Below, in pieces: positions 24,577 to 33,649 of a stretch of 64,000 nucleotides of DNA. The DNA is taken from positions 25,205 to 89,204 of the forward strand of contig JALVVL010000007.1 of assembly GCA_027023425.1 (NCBI GenBank). Reading direction: 5' to 3'. Position 1 is the first letter of the stretch; every line of letters begins with the position of its first letter. Made by a program: the position numbers and the translations under genes. The notes beneath the pieces were generated by a model that was not told the DNA's origin, made no database searches, and saw only the letters and a list, made by a program, of their open reading frames with translations. This stretch comes from Anaerolineales bacterium. Lineage in GTDB: Bacteria > Chloroflexota > Anaerolineae > Anaerolineales > DRMV01.

Positions 24577-26595
24577 ATGCTGATCCGAAAAGCGCACGCC
24601 ATCGCACTGAAGCGCTTGCTGAAAGACCAAGAAGACAGCCTCGCGTTCAGCGAGTTTGCGGTGGAAGACACCAACACCCTGCTTGAATTGGAGCGCGCCG
24701 GCCTTGTCCGCCAGCAAACGCCGGTTCGCTGGGTACTCACCTATTCCGGCACGGCCTTGGCTCAGGCGTTGCAGGAACTTTACACTGCCGGCCCAAAGCC
24801 CTATGGCGAAAACGAAGACGAAACCGGCGGCGATATTGTCCTCCGCTCCACCCACGGCCTGCCTGCGCCGGAAGAATGGGAGGACGATTGGCGCTGGCTC
24901 GGCACCGAAATCATCGCTATGCTGGACGCCGCCGACCGCGCCGGCCGCGTTGGCCCTAAGGCCGAAAGCGCCCTGATGGACCGTGGGCTGGCTGCGCGCG
25001 TTTGGGATCGGGAAAAGAAGGCCGAATACACCATCCTCAGCGACGCAGGCCGCACCGTGCTGGAAATTTACCGCAACACCCACCCGCGCCTCATCATTGA
25101 CAACGAACTGGCGGATTTCATCCGCAGCGCGCCTATCGGGCCTGCGCCTTCTTCGCGCCTGCCGTTGGGCTCGCATGAAGAGCACATGCTTGAGGCCATG
25201 CGCTTGATTGCCTACAGCGCCCCGATAGCCGACGTGGTGGCGTTCACCGCGCTCGGTCAGGCGGTGAAGCGCGCCCTTCAAGCCGGTGGCTTTGGTGAAG
25301 GCACTGTGCTTTCGGGTGATTTGCTCTGGCTGCTCGCCCAGCACGCCGATGGCGAGGACATCGGCGCCGATTCGGTCGCCGTCCTCCAGTCGCTCGGCTA
25401 TCTTGACTCCGAAGGCGAACTGCTCCCCGCCGGTGAATGGGCGCTTGAAGCCTTCCGTCTGTGGCGCGATGGCCCTCGCACCGATGTGTGGACGCTTGCC
25501 ATCACCGCCGAGGAAGTGGAAATTTTGCAGACCATTGACGCCCTCTGGAAGAAATACGGCGAAACCGGCAATGAGGACGAAATCCCGACCTTCAAGCGCC
25601 TGCGCCGCGAAATGATTGACCGCAAGGTCAAGGAATACCGCCGCTTGCTTGAAAAATATGGCCGGAAAATCAAAGAAATGCCGCGGCAATATCAGGCCAT
25701 CGCCCAAAAATTTGCTGAGGCGAAGGACTTGGCGAAGTGGTACGACGACAACTTCGTACTGCGCGAAAGCCTTTACAGCCTTGAATCGTTCAACTTGGTG
25801 AGCAGTGATGAAGATGAGCGCGGCGCGGAGGTGTTCAACATCACGCCGATAGGCCGCGAAGTGCTGGCCGAGCAGGAAAAAGGCCGCCGCGACATCACCT
25901 CCACTGCGGTGAAGGCGATCACGATGACGCGCAAGATGTTCTCCGCGCCCGCCGACGATTGGTGGCAGGAAGCGCACGAGGCAGGGCTGATAGGCTCGGC
26001 CGAGCCCACCCGCAGCGGCTGGCTTTACGCTCACCTTGCCGAAACGCTTTACCGCAGGCCGCTTGTCACCCGTTTTGAAATGTTGGTGTTCCAGACCATC
26101 CCCGAGAGCGGCATGACGGTGGACGAGGTTTACGAAATCCTGCAAAAGCGCGGCGAAGAGCCCGAGCGCATCCGCTGGGCGTTAGAGAAATTGGAAGCCC
26201 GCCACCTGATAGAGATTTTGCCCGACGGCAATGTGGTTGAAACCGAAGCGGGCAAATTGCTGGACAGGGCGCTTTCGGGCGTGCCGCAGGGCTTCGGCAA
26301 TCCGGTGAACCCGCTGATGGTGCGCGTTTTGAGCGCCCTGCGCGAAGTGGGCACGCTCTACGTGAAAGAGCGAAAGGTGCGCGTGCTGCCGCGCAACATC
26401 AAGGAGGCATGGAAGCGGAGCGGCCTGAGCAAAGAAGCGTTTGACGATGCTTTGAAGGCGGCGCGCGTGAGCGGGTTTGTGGGCAAAAACTCGGTGACAA
26501 CCGCTGGCTTGCTGGTGCTGGAGGCCACCGAGGCCATGCAGCCGAAAATTGGTAGCGAATTGGGCGGCTTCATTCAGCCTGAGGAATTGGGCTAA
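24577..26595 (+). CDS. DUF505-like protein with repeated winged-helix-like segments
   Basis: This 672-residue protein resembles the DUF505 family of archaeal and Chloroflexota proteins of unknown role; that match is from memory. It begins MLIRKAHAIALKRLLKD and carries several short helical modules that look like winged-helix units: ELERAGLVRQQTPVRWVLTYSGTAL, VLQSLGYLDSEGELLPAGEWAL, LESFNLVSSDEDERGAEVFNIT and LEARHLIEILPDGNVVETEAGKLL (here joined from nearby positions). No membrane segment or catalytic motif is visible. AAGGAGGTGAACG precedes the ATG. A terminator follows. Confidence 0.65.
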   Translation: MLIRKAHAIALKRLLKDQEDSLAFSEFAVEDTNTLLELERAGLVRQQTPVRWVLTYSGTALAQALQELYTAGPKPYGENEDETGGDIVLRSTHGLPAPEEWEDDWRWLGTEIIAMLDAADRAGRVGPKAESALMDRGLAARVWDREKKAEYTILSDAGRTVLEIYRNTHPRLIIDNELADFIRSAPIGPAPSSRLPLGSHEEHMLEAMRLIAYSAPIADVVAFTALGQAVKRALQAGGFGEGTVLSGDLLWLLAQHADGEDIGADSVAVLQSLGYLDSEGELLPAGEWALEAFRLWRDGPRTDVWTLAITAEEVEILQTIDALWKKYGETGNEDEIPTFKRLRREMIDRKVKEYRRLLEKYGRKIKEMPRQYQAIAQKFAEAKDLAKWYDDNFVLRESLYSLESFNLVSSDEDERGAEVFNITPIGREVLAEQEKGRRDITSTAVKAITMTRKMFSAPADDWWQEAHEAGLIGSAEPTRSGWLYAHLAETLYRRPLVTRFEMLVFQTIPESGMTVDEVYEILQKRGEEPERIRWALEKLEARHLIEILPDGNVVETEAGKLLDRALSGVPQGFGNPVNPLMVRVLSALREVGTLYVKERKVRVLPRNIKEAWKRSGLSKEAFDDALKAARVSGFVGKNSVTTAGLLVLEATEAMQPKIGSELGGFIQPEELG

Positions 26596-26645
26596 AAAAG
26601 ACGCATAAAGCCTTGTGTTGCTATGCCGCGATTTGCGGCAGGTTT

Positions 26646-26672
26646 GGGGCGCGGGGTGCCGCGCCCCATTTT
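26646..26672 (+). terminator. Putative terminator after the DUF505-like gene
   Basis: GGGGCGCGG (26646-26654) and CCGCGCCCC (26659-26667) form a 9-bp stem with a GGTG loop. ATTTT follows. Confidence 0.75.
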
Positions 26673-26694
26673 GCTCGCGAGCGCGCGTTTTGCG

Positions 26695-26882
26695 GGAGCA
26701 CTAAAAGGTGGTTGAGAGACGCCTTGCTTTGCCCTCACCCCTCAAGCCGCCGTTAGGCGGCTTTCTCCCCTCTCCCAGTGGGAGAGGGGAGAAACGGCGA
26801 GCGCAGCGAGCCAAAGTGGGGTGAGGGCTGGATAAGGCTTCTACACTCGTGAGCATCTGTTTCAACACATCTTTATCGCTCC
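26695..26882 (+). mobile_element. MITE-like element, copy 1 (188 bp)
   Basis: The ends are GGAGCACTAAA and TTTATCGCTCC, an imperfect terminal inverted repeat. Inside are a GCCGCC-TTA-GGCGGC hairpin and a CCCCTCTCCCA-TGGGAGAGGGG hairpin. The sequence is about 85 percent alike by eye to copy 2 at 43835-44023, in the same orientation. It encodes no transposase. It ends 16 bp before the -35 box of the rpsL promoter. Confidence 0.75.
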
Positions 26883-26898
26883 CCGTTTTCCGATTTTC

Positions 26899-26927
26899 TT
26901 GACGCCCCCATACCCGCATGGTACAAT
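26899..26927 (+). promoter_or_regulatory. Promoter of the str operon (rpsL)
   Basis: TTGACG (26899-26904) and TACAAT (26922-26927) are separated by exactly 17 bp. Transcription would start near 26934, giving a leader of about 120 bases. Confidence 0.85.
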
Positions 26928-26988
26928 CGCGACCTGCTCCGGCAGGCATTGCCTTCCGGGGGCGTTGTACGCGTGTCTATAGGTCATA

Positions 26989-27013
26989 GAGGCCATCGCA
27001 AGTGGGTGGCCTC
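26989..27013 (+). promoter_or_regulatory. Leader hairpin upstream of rpsL
   Basis: GAGGCCA (26989-26995) pairs with TGGCCTC (27007-27013) across an 11-base loop, then CATTTTC. It could attenuate or control the str operon, but the T-run is short. Confidence 0.45.
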
Positions 27014-27055
27014 CATTTTCGCAAACCAGCATTTTTTCAGTTTGTGGAGGCAGAG

Positions 27056-27475
27056 GTGCCAACTATCAATCAATTAGTACGCAAAGGTCGCAAGCCAAAG
27101 AAGACCAAGAGCAAGGCTCCGGCGTTGCAGTACATCTACAACTCAATGAAGCAGCGCCGCATCCGCGTGCCCAAGGGCGCGCCGCAGAAGCGCGGTGTGT
27201 GCACGGTAGTGCGCACCATGACGCCCAAAAAGCCGAACTCGGCCCTGCGCAAAATCGCCCGTGTGCGCCTCACCAATGGCATTGAGGTTACCGCTTACAT
27301 TCCGGGCGAAGGACACAACTTGCAGGAGCACTCGGTGGTGTTGGTGCGCGGCGGCCGCGTGAAGGACTTGCCGGGCGTGCGCTACCACATCATCCGCGGC
27401 ACCCTTGACGCCGCCGGTGTGGAAAACCGTCGGCGCGCGCGCTCCAAATACGGCGCTCGCAAACCGAAGAAATAA
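27056..27475 (+). CDS. rpsL: Ribosomal protein S12
   Basis: This 139-residue protein is S12, part of the decoding centre of the small subunit. It has the [11 protein letters not shown] start, an insertion of about 15 residues ([16 protein letters not shown]) before GAPQKRGVC as in the longer B. subtilis-type S12, and [11 protein letters not shown] and [10 protein letters not shown]. The two Lys residues whose change gives streptomycin resistance are both wild type. I chose the GTG at 27056 because GGAGG lies five bases upstream and the family N-terminus is PTINQ. It is the first gene of the ribosomal superoperon. Confidence 0.97.
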   Translation: MPTINQLVRKGRKPKKTKSKAPALQYIYNSMKQRRIRVPKGAPQKRGVCTVVRTMTPKKPNSALRKIARVRLTNGIEVTAYIPGEGHNLQEHSVVLVRGGRVKDLPGVRYHIIRGTLDAAGVENRRRARSKYGARKPKK

Positions 27476-27486
27476 TTTCCCGAACA

Positions 27487-27503
27487 GCCGACCTCCGGTC
27501 GGC
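27487..27503 (+). promoter_or_regulatory. Hairpin in rpsL-rpsG spacer
   Basis: GCCGACC and GGTCGGC form a perfect 7-bp stem with a TCC loop, between the rpsL stop and the rpsG start. In E. coli this spacer is the S7 feedback site; a similar role here is inference. Confidence 0.5.
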
Positions 27504-27541
27504 GTTCACTTCGTTTAATACCGTTGGAGTTGGAGTGAGTT

Positions 27542-28012
27542 ATGCCCCGAAGATACAGGCCTGAGCGGCGGGTAATTCCGCCCGACCCGAAATACGGCAG
27601 TGTGAAGGTGCAGTCCTTCATCAACCGCGTGATGCGCGGCGGCAAGAAGAGCGTGGCCGCGCGGCAGGTTTACATGGCGTTTGACATCATCGCCGAGAAA
27701 ACTGGCAAAGCGCCGCTTGAGGTGTTTGAGCAGGCAATCAAAAACGCCTCGCCGATCATGGAAGTGCGGCCGCGGCGCGTCGGCGGTGCTACTTACCAAG
27801 TGCCGATGGAAGTGCCGCCCCACCGCCAGTTTGCACTTGCCTGCCGCTGGATTATCGGCGCGGCGCGCGCCCGCTCCGGCAAATCGTTTGCCGAGAAACT
27901 TGCCGCCGAGTTGATGGACGCCGCCAACAATCAGGGAAGCGCCGTCCGCAAGCGCGAAGAAACCCACCGCATGGCAGAGGCCAACCGCGCCTTCTCGCAT
28001 TTCCGCATCTAA
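27542..28012 (+). CDS. rpsG: Ribosomal protein S7
   Basis: This 156-residue protein is S7, a primary 16S rRNA binder that organises the head of the small subunit and touches E-site tRNA. It is full length: [10 protein letters not shown], then [20 protein letters not shown], the beta-hairpin segment [17 protein letters not shown], and [20 protein letters not shown] at the end. It lies 66 bp after rpsL and 64 bp before fusA. Both spacers carry hairpins, which may serve feedback by S7 as known in E. coli. Confidence 0.98.
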   Translation: MPRRYRPERRVIPPDPKYGSVKVQSFINRVMRGGKKSVAARQVYMAFDIIAEKTGKAPLEVFEQAIKNASPIMEVRPRRVGGATYQVPMEVPPHRQFALACRWIIGAARARSGKSFAEKLAAELMDAANNQGSAVRKREETHRMAEANRAFSHFRI

Positions 28013-28020
28013 AAACCAAT

Positions 28021-28059
28021 TGCGCCGGTTTGCACCAACTCTCGGTAAAAACCGGCGCA
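28021..28059 (+). promoter_or_regulatory. 11-bp stem-loop in rpsG-fusA spacer
   Basis: TGCGCCGGTTT (28021-28031) pairs perfectly with AAACCGGCGCA (28049-28059) around a 17-base loop. It starts nine bases after the rpsG stop and ends 17 bases before the fusA ATG, so it fills most of the 64-bp spacer. There is no T-tail, so a terminator role is unlikely. Confidence 0.6.
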
Positions 28060-28076
28060 TTGGCGACAGGTGATTT

Positions 28077-30158
28077 ATGCCTCGCAAGTATCCGCTTGAA
28101 AAATACCGCAATATCGGCATCATAGCCCACATTGACGCCGGCAAAACGACCACGACCGAGCGCATCCTGTTCTACACCGGTAAAACCTACCGCCTTGGCT
28201 CGGTGGATGAGGGTAACACTGTTACTGACTGGATGGAGCAGGAGCGCGAGCGCGGCATTACCATTGTCTCCGCGGCGGTGAGTGCCGAGTGGAAGGGCTA
28301 CCAAATCAACATCATTGACACGCCCGGCCACATTGACTTCACCGCCGAGGTGCAGCGGTCGTTGCGCGTTTTGGACGGCGGCATTGTGGTTTTTGACGCG
28401 GTGCAGGGTGTGGAACCGCAAAGCGAAACGGTTTGGCGTCAGGCCGACCGTTACAACGTCCCGCGCATTTGTTTTGTGAACAAGATGGACCGCGTGGGCG
28501 CTTCGTATGAGCGCTCTATTGAAAGCATCCGTGAGCGGCTGGGGGCGAACCCTGTTGCTATGCAGGTGCCGATAGGCGTAGAGGCGGATTTCCGCGGCGT
28601 GGTTGACCTGCTCACCGAAAAGGCGATTGTGTGGGTTGACGACCTCGGCAAGCGCCCCGAGATCACCGAAATTCCGCCTGAACTGGCGGATGAGGTGGCG
28701 GAGGCGCGCGAGCGTATGATTGAGCAAATTGCCGAAACCGACGATGCCCTTACCGAAAAATACCTTGAGGGCGAAGAAATAACGGTTGAGGAATTGAAGG
28801 CGGCGCTGCGGCGCGCAACCATCAGCGGCGAAGTAACGCCCGTTTACTGCGGCAGTGCGCTCAAAAACAAGGGCGTGCAACCGCTTTTGGACGCAGTGGT
28901 GGATTTTCTGCCTTCGCCGCTGGATATTGCCGAGGTGCGCGGCGTTGACCCCCGCACCGGCGAGGAAATCACCCGTCCGCCGAGCGACGATGCGCCGCTC
29001 AGCGCGCTCGTTTTCAAAATTGTTACCGACCCCTATGTGGGGCGCTTGGCTTATTTCCGCGTGTACTCCGGCAAAATTTCGCAGGGCGCGCAGGTTTACA
29101 ACGCCACGCGCGGCAAGCGCGAGCGCATTGGCCGCTTGCTGAGGATGTATGCCGACCGCCGCGAGGATGTAACCGAGGTTTACGCAGGCGACATCGGCGC
29201 CGTTCTGGGGCTGAAAAACACTTTCACCGGCGATACCCTGTGCGATATGGCTAACCCAATCGTGCTGGAAAGTATTTCCTTCCCCGAGCCGGTGATTTCA
29301 ATTGCCATTGAGCCGAAGAGCGCCGCCGACCAAGATAAACTTTCCACCGCGCTCAACAAACTCGCCGAAGAAGACCCGACTTTCCGCGTCCGCACCGATG
29401 AGCAAACCGGGCAGACCATCATTTCGGGGATGGGCGAGTTGCACCTTGAAATTTTGATTGACCGCATGAAGCGGGAATTTGGCGTGAAGGCGAATGTGGG
29501 CAAGCCCCGCGTCGCCTACCGCGAATCCATCACCCGCCCCGTGCCGCGCGCCGAATATCGCTTTGTCAAGCAAACCGGCGGGCGCGGCCAGTACGGCCAC
29601 GTTGTCCTCGCTTTGGAGCCCGGCGAGCCCGGCTCGGGCATTACGTTTGAGGATGAAATTGTGGGCGGTGTGATTCCCAAGGAGTTCATCCCCGCGGTGG
29701 AAAAGGGCGTGCGCGAAGCCGCCGAGGCCGGTGTGATCGCCGGCTACCCTGTGACCGACGTCAAAGTGCGCCTTTACGATGGCTCTTACCACGAAGTTGA
29801 CTCCAGCGAAATGGCGTTCAAGGTCGCTGGTTCTATGGCTTTCCGCGAAGGTGTGAAGCGCGGCAAGCCAGTGTTGCTGGAGCCGATAATGAAAGTGGAA
29901 GTCGTCGTGCCGGAAGAATACATTGGCGATGTGATAGGGCAACTTTCGGCGCGGCGCGGTGAAATTCAGGGGATGGAACAGCGGCCCGGCAACACCCGCG
30001 CGGTGCGTGCCATGGTGCCGCTGGCTGAAATGTTCGGTTACGCCACTCAATTGCGTTCTGCCACGCAGGGGCGCGGCGCTTTTACGATGGAATTTGACCA
30101 TTACGCCCAAGTGCCCGAAAACGTGGCTAAGGCGATTATTAGTGGCGAGAAAGTCTAA
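28077..30158 (+). CDS. fusA: Elongation factor G
   Basis: This 693-residue GTPase is EF-G, which drives translocation and, with RRF, ribosome recycling. GTP-binding motifs are [13 protein letters not shown] (G1), [12 protein letters not shown] (switch I), DTPGHIDF (G3) and NKMDRVG (G4). Domain II to V sequence is complete, including the domain IV piece [16 protein letters not shown] and the C-terminal GFRGEF-less end [11 protein letters not shown]. Its length is typical of the main bacterial EF-G. It sits between rpsG and tuf, the standard str order. Confidence 0.98.
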   Translation: MPRKYPLEKYRNIGIIAHIDAGKTTTTERILFYTGKTYRLGSVDEGNTVTDWMEQERERGITIVSAAVSAEWKGYQINIIDTPGHIDFTAEVQRSLRVLDGGIVVFDAVQGVEPQSETVWRQADRYNVPRICFVNKMDRVGASYERSIESIRERLGANPVAMQVPIGVEADFRGVVDLLTEKAIVWVDDLGKRPEITEIPPELADEVAEARERMIEQIAETDDALTEKYLEGEEITVEELKAALRRATISGEVTPVYCGSALKNKGVQPLLDAVVDFLPSPLDIAEVRGVDPRTGEEITRPPSDDAPLSALVFKIVTDPYVGRLAYFRVYSGKISQGAQVYNATRGKRERIGRLLRMYADRREDVTEVYAGDIGAVLGLKNTFTGDTLCDMANPIVLESISFPEPVISIAIEPKSAADQDKLSTALNKLAEEDPTFRVRTDEQTGQTIISGMGELHLEILIDRMKREFGVKANVGKPRVAYRESITRPVPRAEYRFVKQTGGRGQYGHVVLALEPGEPGSGITFEDEIVGGVIPKEFIPAVEKGVREAAEAGVIAGYPVTDVKVRLYDGSYHEVDSSEMAFKVAGSMAFREGVKRGKPVLLEPIMKVEVVVPEEYIGDVIGQLSARRGEIQGMEQRPGNTRAVRAMVPLAEMFGYATQLRSATQGRGAFTMEFDHYAQVPENVAKAIISGEKV

Positions 30159-30207
30159 CAAATCCGCAATTATCATTCCCAAAAAAGGAAAGTAAGGAGA
30201 GAGACCG

Positions 30208-31410
30208 ATGGCTAAGCAGAAATACGAACGCACGAAGCCGCACCTGAATGTAGGCACGATGGGGCACATTGACCACGGCAAAACCACGCTGACCGCGGCG
30301 ATCACCAAATACTGCGCCCTTCAGGGCTGGGGTCAATACACCCCCTTTGACGAAATTGACAAAGCCCCCGAAGAGCGCGAGCGCGGCATCACCATCAACA
30401 TTGCCCACGTGGAATACGAAACCCCCAAGCGCCACTACGCCCACGTGGACATGCCCGGCCACCGTGACTACATCAAAAACATGATCACCGGTGCCGCACA
30501 GGTGGACGGCGCAATCCTCGTCGTCGCCGCACCCGACGGCCCCATGCCGCAAACCCGCGAGCACGTCCTCCTTGCCCGTCAGGTGGAAGTGCCCGCCATC
30601 GTGGTCTTCCTCAACAAAGTTGACATGATGGACGACCCCGAACTGCTTGAGTTGGTGGAACTTGAGGTGCGCGAACTGCTCAACGAATACGGCTATCCGG
30701 GCGATGAGACACCGGTGGTCAAAGGTTCTGCGCTTCTCGCCCTGCAGAGCGAAAGCAAAGACCCCAATGCACCCGAATACCAACCGATTGCCGAGTTGCT
30801 GCGCGTGATTGACGAATACATCCCCGAGCCGCAGCGCGACATTGACAAGCCGTTCATGATGCCGATTGAGGATGTATTCAGCATCAAGGGCCGCGGCACG
30901 GTGGTGACCGGTCGTATTGAGCGTGGCAAAATCAAGGTTGGCGAGCCGGTGGAAATCGTGGGCTTGCGCGACAAGACCATGAGCACGGTAGTGACCGGCG
31001 TTGAAATGTTCCACAAGCAGTTGGACGAAGGCATTGCAGGCGACAATGTAGGCTTGCTGTTGCGCGGCATAGCGCGCACGGATGTAGAGCGCGGCATGGT
31101 GGTAGCAGCGCCGGGTAGCATCACGCCGCACAAGAAATTCAAGGCCGAGGTGTATGTGCTGAGGAAAGACGAAGGCGGGCGGCACAAGCCGTTCTTCAAC
31201 GGGTATCGTCCGCAGTTCTACATCCGGACGACGGATGTGACGGGCACAATCCAGTTGCCCGAAGGCGTAGAAATGGCAATGCCGGGCGACAATGTGAACA
31301 TGACGGTAGAATTGCTGAAGCCGGTGGCGCTGGAAAAGGGTAGCAAATTCGCCATCCGCGAAGGCGGCCTGACCGTCGGCGCCGGCGTGGTTACCGAGAT
31401 TCTGGACTGA
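30208..31410 (+). CDS. tuf: Elongation factor Tu
   Basis: This 400-residue GTPase is EF-Tu, which delivers aminoacyl-tRNA to the ribosome. Motifs are GHIDHGKTT (G1), [13 protein letters not shown] (switch I), [12 protein letters not shown] (G3) and NKVDMMDD (G4). The G3 loop differs from the common DCPGHADYVKNM: Met replaces Cys and Arg follows the catalytic His. The middle of the gene (about 30985-31345) uses codons unlike its ends, with more GTA, ACG and CCG, while the 3' end returns to GTC, ACC and GCC. The spacer to fusA carries an AAGGAGAGAG site. The gene is followed by rpsJ after 10 bp. Confidence 0.98.
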   Translation: MAKQKYERTKPHLNVGTMGHIDHGKTTLTAAITKYCALQGWGQYTPFDEIDKAPEERERGITINIAHVEYETPKRHYAHVDMPGHRDYIKNMITGAAQVDGAILVVAAPDGPMPQTREHVLLARQVEVPAIVVFLNKVDMMDDPELLELVELEVRELLNEYGYPGDETPVVKGSALLALQSESKDPNAPEYQPIAELLRVIDEYIPEPQRDIDKPFMMPIEDVFSIKGRGTVVTGRIERGKIKVGEPVEIVGLRDKTMSTVVTGVEMFHKQLDEGIAGDNVGLLLRGIARTDVERGMVVAAPGSITPHKKFKAEVYVLRKDEGGRHKPFFNGYRPQFYIRTTDVTGTIQLPEGVEMAMPGDNVNMTVELLKPVALEKGSKFAIREGGLTVGAGVVTEILD

Positions 31411-31420
31411 GGTGGTCAAG

Positions 31421-31729
31421 ATGGCTAAGCAACGCATTCGTATCCGCTTGAAGGCGTATGACCATAGGGTTTTAGACCAATCTGCCAAGCGGATTGTGGA
31501 GACCGCCGAGCGCACCGGGGCGCGCGTGGTCGGCCCTGTGCCTCTGCCTACTAAAATTGAGCGCTTCACCGTGCGCCGCTCTCCTTTCATTGACAAAGAC
31601 TCGCACGAGCATTTTGAAATCCGCACCCATAAGCGCTTGATTGACGTGCTTGACCCCGACGCCAAGACGATTGACATGCTGATGCGGCTCAATTTGCCCG
31701 CCGGCGTGGATATTGAAATCAAGTTGTAG
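31421..31729 (+). CDS. rpsJ: Ribosomal protein S10
   Basis: This 102-residue protein is S10 (NusE), a head protein of the small subunit that also binds NusB/NusG in transcription antitermination. It has [38 protein letters not shown], the loop residues [14 protein letters not shown] and a KT-rich C-terminus. I chose the ATG at 31421 (AKQRIR start), with GAGGTGG upstream; a GTG nine bases earlier is less likely. It is separated from rplC by a 314-bp leader with its own promoter, so S10 is partly uncoupled from the rest of the S10 cluster. Confidence 0.97.
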   Translation: MAKQRIRIRLKAYDHRVLDQSAKRIVETAERTGARVVGPVPLPTKIERFTVRRSPFIDKDSHEHFEIRTHKRLIDVLDPDAKTIDMLMRLNLPAGVDIEIKL

Positions 31730-31784
31730 TTGAAATGCGCGGAGCGGAAAACGCGAGTTTGTGCAACCGCTCTTGGTGAAAACG

Positions 31785-31813
31785 TAGACAAAGTGCCTCC
31801 AATCGGTTAGAAT
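31785..31813 (+). promoter_or_regulatory. Internal promoter upstream of rplC
   Basis: TAGACA (31785-31790) and TAGAAT (31808-31813) are separated by exactly 17 bp, and each matches consensus at five of six bases. Transcription would start near 31820 and give a leader of about 220 bases before rplC. Confidence 0.8.
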
Positions 31814-31838
31814 TGGCGGGCTTGCGTTCTGCCTAATT

Positions 31839-31876
31839 CCGTCGGGGAAGGGGCGTTTGTGCCTCTTCCCCGACGG
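31839..31876 (+). promoter_or_regulatory. Long stem-loop in the rplC leader
   Basis: CCGTCGGGGAAG (31839-31850) pairs perfectly with CTTCCCCGACGG (31865-31876). The inner bases GGGC and GCCT extend the stem to about 16 bp with a GTTTGT loop. No T-run follows, so it is a structured leader element, not a terminator. A smaller GCTCCG-CGGAGC hairpin lies further downstream in the leader. Confidence 0.7.
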
Positions 31877-32043
31877 GTGCGGATGCAGGGCAAGTTCCCT
31901 TCGCGTAAGAGCGGCTCCGTGTTCGCCACCGGAGCAAACCCCTGTGGTTGGCGGCGGACTGCTGACTGCGCGAAGGCGGGATGATGCGGCTCAAGCCCAG
32001 GCCGACAGTCCCGAGAAACTTTGAGTAAAGGAGAACAACCGAG

Positions 32044-32673
32044 ATGTTCAAAGGGCTCATTGGAAAGAAGATCGGCATGACCCAGATCTTCAATGAGGAA
32101 GGTTTGGCAATTCCTGTTACCCTCATTGAGGCTGGGCCTTGCTACGTTACCCAAGTGCGCCGCCCCGAAAAAGATGGCTACTCGGCGGTGCAATTGGGCT
32201 TCCAAGAAGTGAACCCCAAGCGTTTGACCGGCGGCCAGTTGGGTCACCTGAAGCGCGCGGGCGTTCCGCCTCTCCGCTACCTCCGCGAGTTCCGCGTCAA
32301 AGACCCTGATGTTTCCGAAGGCAACGTGGTAACCGTGGAGCGTTTTTCTGTTGGTGAGCGCGTTGATGTGGTCGGTACGAGCAAAGGCCGCGGCTTTCAA
32401 GGCGGCGTGAAGCGGTTTGGCTTTGGCGGTGGGCCTAAAACCCACGGTCAATCCGACCGCTGGCGCGCGCCGGGTTCGCGCGGTGCCGGTTCTACCCCCG
32501 GGCGCACTATGAAGGGCGCGCGCGGCCCCGGCCACATGGGCAACGAGCGCGTTACCGTGATGGGGTTGGAAGTGGTTTTGGTTGACCCCGAGCGCAACCT
32601 GTTAGCCGTCAAAGGCGGGGTGCCCGGCCCGAAGGGTGGGCTGGTGCTCATCCGCGAGGCCCGTAAGCAATAA
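32044..32673 (+). CDS. rplC: Ribosomal protein L3
   Basis: This 209-residue protein is L3, an early assembly protein of the large subunit whose extended loop reaches the peptidyl-transferase centre. It starts [15 protein letters not shown]. It has the basic loop with the motif [20 protein letters not shown], where the Gln in the loop is the site methylated by PrmB in some bacteria, and ends [24 protein letters not shown] lies upstream of the ATG. It is the first gene after the long structured leader and is followed by rplD after 21 bp. Confidence 0.98.
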   Translation: MFKGLIGKKIGMTQIFNEEGLAIPVTLIEAGPCYVTQVRRPEKDGYSAVQLGFQEVNPKRLTGGQLGHLKRAGVPPLRYLREFRVKDPDVSEGNVVTVERFSVGERVDVVGTSKGRGFQGGVKRFGFGGGPKTHGQSDRWRAPGSRGAGSTPGRTMKGARGPGHMGNERVTVMGLEVVLVDPERNLLAVKGGVPGPKGGLVLIREARKQ

Positions 32674-32694
32674 TTTGGGATTCGGAGCAGAGCC

Positions 32695-33336
32695 ATGAAA
32701 GTGGATGTGTATAACATGGAAGGCCAAAAGGTGAGCGAGGTGGAACTGCCTGCTCACATTTTTGAGGCCCCCATACGAACCGATTTGATGCACCAAGCGT
32801 ATGTGCGCCAAATGGCGAACGCACGCTTGGGCACGCATAGCACGAAAACGCGCGGCGAAGTCTCCGGCGGTGGGCGCAAGCCTTGGCGGCAAAAGGGCAC
32901 CGGTCGCGCCCGTCAGGGTTCTATTCGCGCGCCGCAGTGGGTCGGCGGCGGCAAGGTGCACACGCCAAAGCCGCGTAAATACACCAAAGACATGCCGCGC
33001 AAAATGCGCCGTGCCGCTATGCGCTCCGCCCTTTCGGTCAAGGCCGCCGAAGAAGCACTGGTAGTTGTTGACGACATCAAATTTGAAGCCCCCAAAACCC
33101 GTGTGATGGCCGAGGCTCTTGAACGCCTCGTAGGCGAAGGGCAGAGCGCTTTGATTTTGTTACCCGAAAGCCCCAGGTCCAGCGAGCAGTGGGAAATCGT
33201 CGCCAAATCGGCAGACAACCTTCCCTACGCTAAGACTTTGGTGGCGAATTACATCAACATCCGTGACCTGTTGGCTTACGACAAAGTCGTGATGCCGTTA
33301 GCGGCGCTGGATGTTATCAAATCGTTCTTAGGATGA
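32695..33336 (+). CDS. rplD: Ribosomal protein L4
   Basis: This 213-residue protein is L4, which lines the exit tunnel. In E. coli and relatives it also represses its own S10 operon. The extended loop STKTRGEVSGGGRKPWRQKG, TGRARQGSIRAPQWVGGG and the globular core (VVVDDIKFEAPKTRVMAEAL) are all present. If the leader before rplC is a feedback site, L4 is the first candidate ligand by analogy, but nothing in the sequence proves this. Confidence 0.98.
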   Translation: MKVDVYNMEGQKVSEVELPAHIFEAPIRTDLMHQAYVRQMANARLGTHSTKTRGEVSGGGRKPWRQKGTGRARQGSIRAPQWVGGGKVHTPKPRKYTKDMPRKMRRAAMRSALSVKAAEEALVVVDDIKFEAPKTRVMAEALERLVGEGQSALILLPESPRSSEQWEIVAKSADNLPYAKTLVANYINIRDLLAYDKVVMPLAALDVIKSFLG

Positions 33337-33346
33337 GGAGGGCGCA

Positions 33347-33649
33347 ATGACTACGATTTATGATGTGCTACGACGCCCGATAATCACCGAAAAAAGCCGC
33401 TACCAGCATACCAAACTGGGGCAATACACGTTTGAGGTCGCGGCCGATGCCACCAAGCCGATGATAAAAGAGGCGGTGGAAACACTGTTTGACGTCACCG
33501 TTGAAAAGGTGCGGGTGATGAACATGCCCCCCAAGCGTAAAATGCAGTGGCAGAACCGCCGTATGGTCATCCGCCGCCCTGCGTACAAAAAAGCCGTTGT
33601 TACCCTCGCCCCGGGCGAGGTGATAGAAGCGTTTGAAGGGGTGAAGTGA
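33347..33649 (+). CDS. rplW: Ribosomal protein L23
   Basis: This 100-residue protein is L23, at the tunnel exit, where it docks trigger factor and the SRP. It begins [19 protein letters not shown] and contains KYTFEVA-like [39 protein letters not shown] and [26 protein letters not shown] precedes the ATG. Its stop TGA shares bases with the rplB ATG, so the two are coupled. Length is usual for the family. Confidence 0.97.
   Translation: MTTIYDVLRRPIITEKSRYQHTKLGQYTFEVAADATKPMIKEAVETLFDVTVEKVRVMNMPPKRKMQWQNRRMVIRRPAYKKAVVTLAPGEVIEAFEGVK

Noticed and set aside
24553..26145. A 530-codon open frame antisense to the DUF505-like gene
   Set aside because: The plus-strand gene has a strong ribosome site and module-like protein sequence; the antisense frame has neither.
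26989..27013. Rho-independent terminator before rpsL
   Set aside because: The following T-run is only four bases and interrupted; kept only as a leader hairpin.
30139..31791. A 550-codon open frame antisense to tuf
   Set aside because: Shadow of a highly expressed, codon-biased gene; the composition is His/Val/Phe-rich and matches no family.
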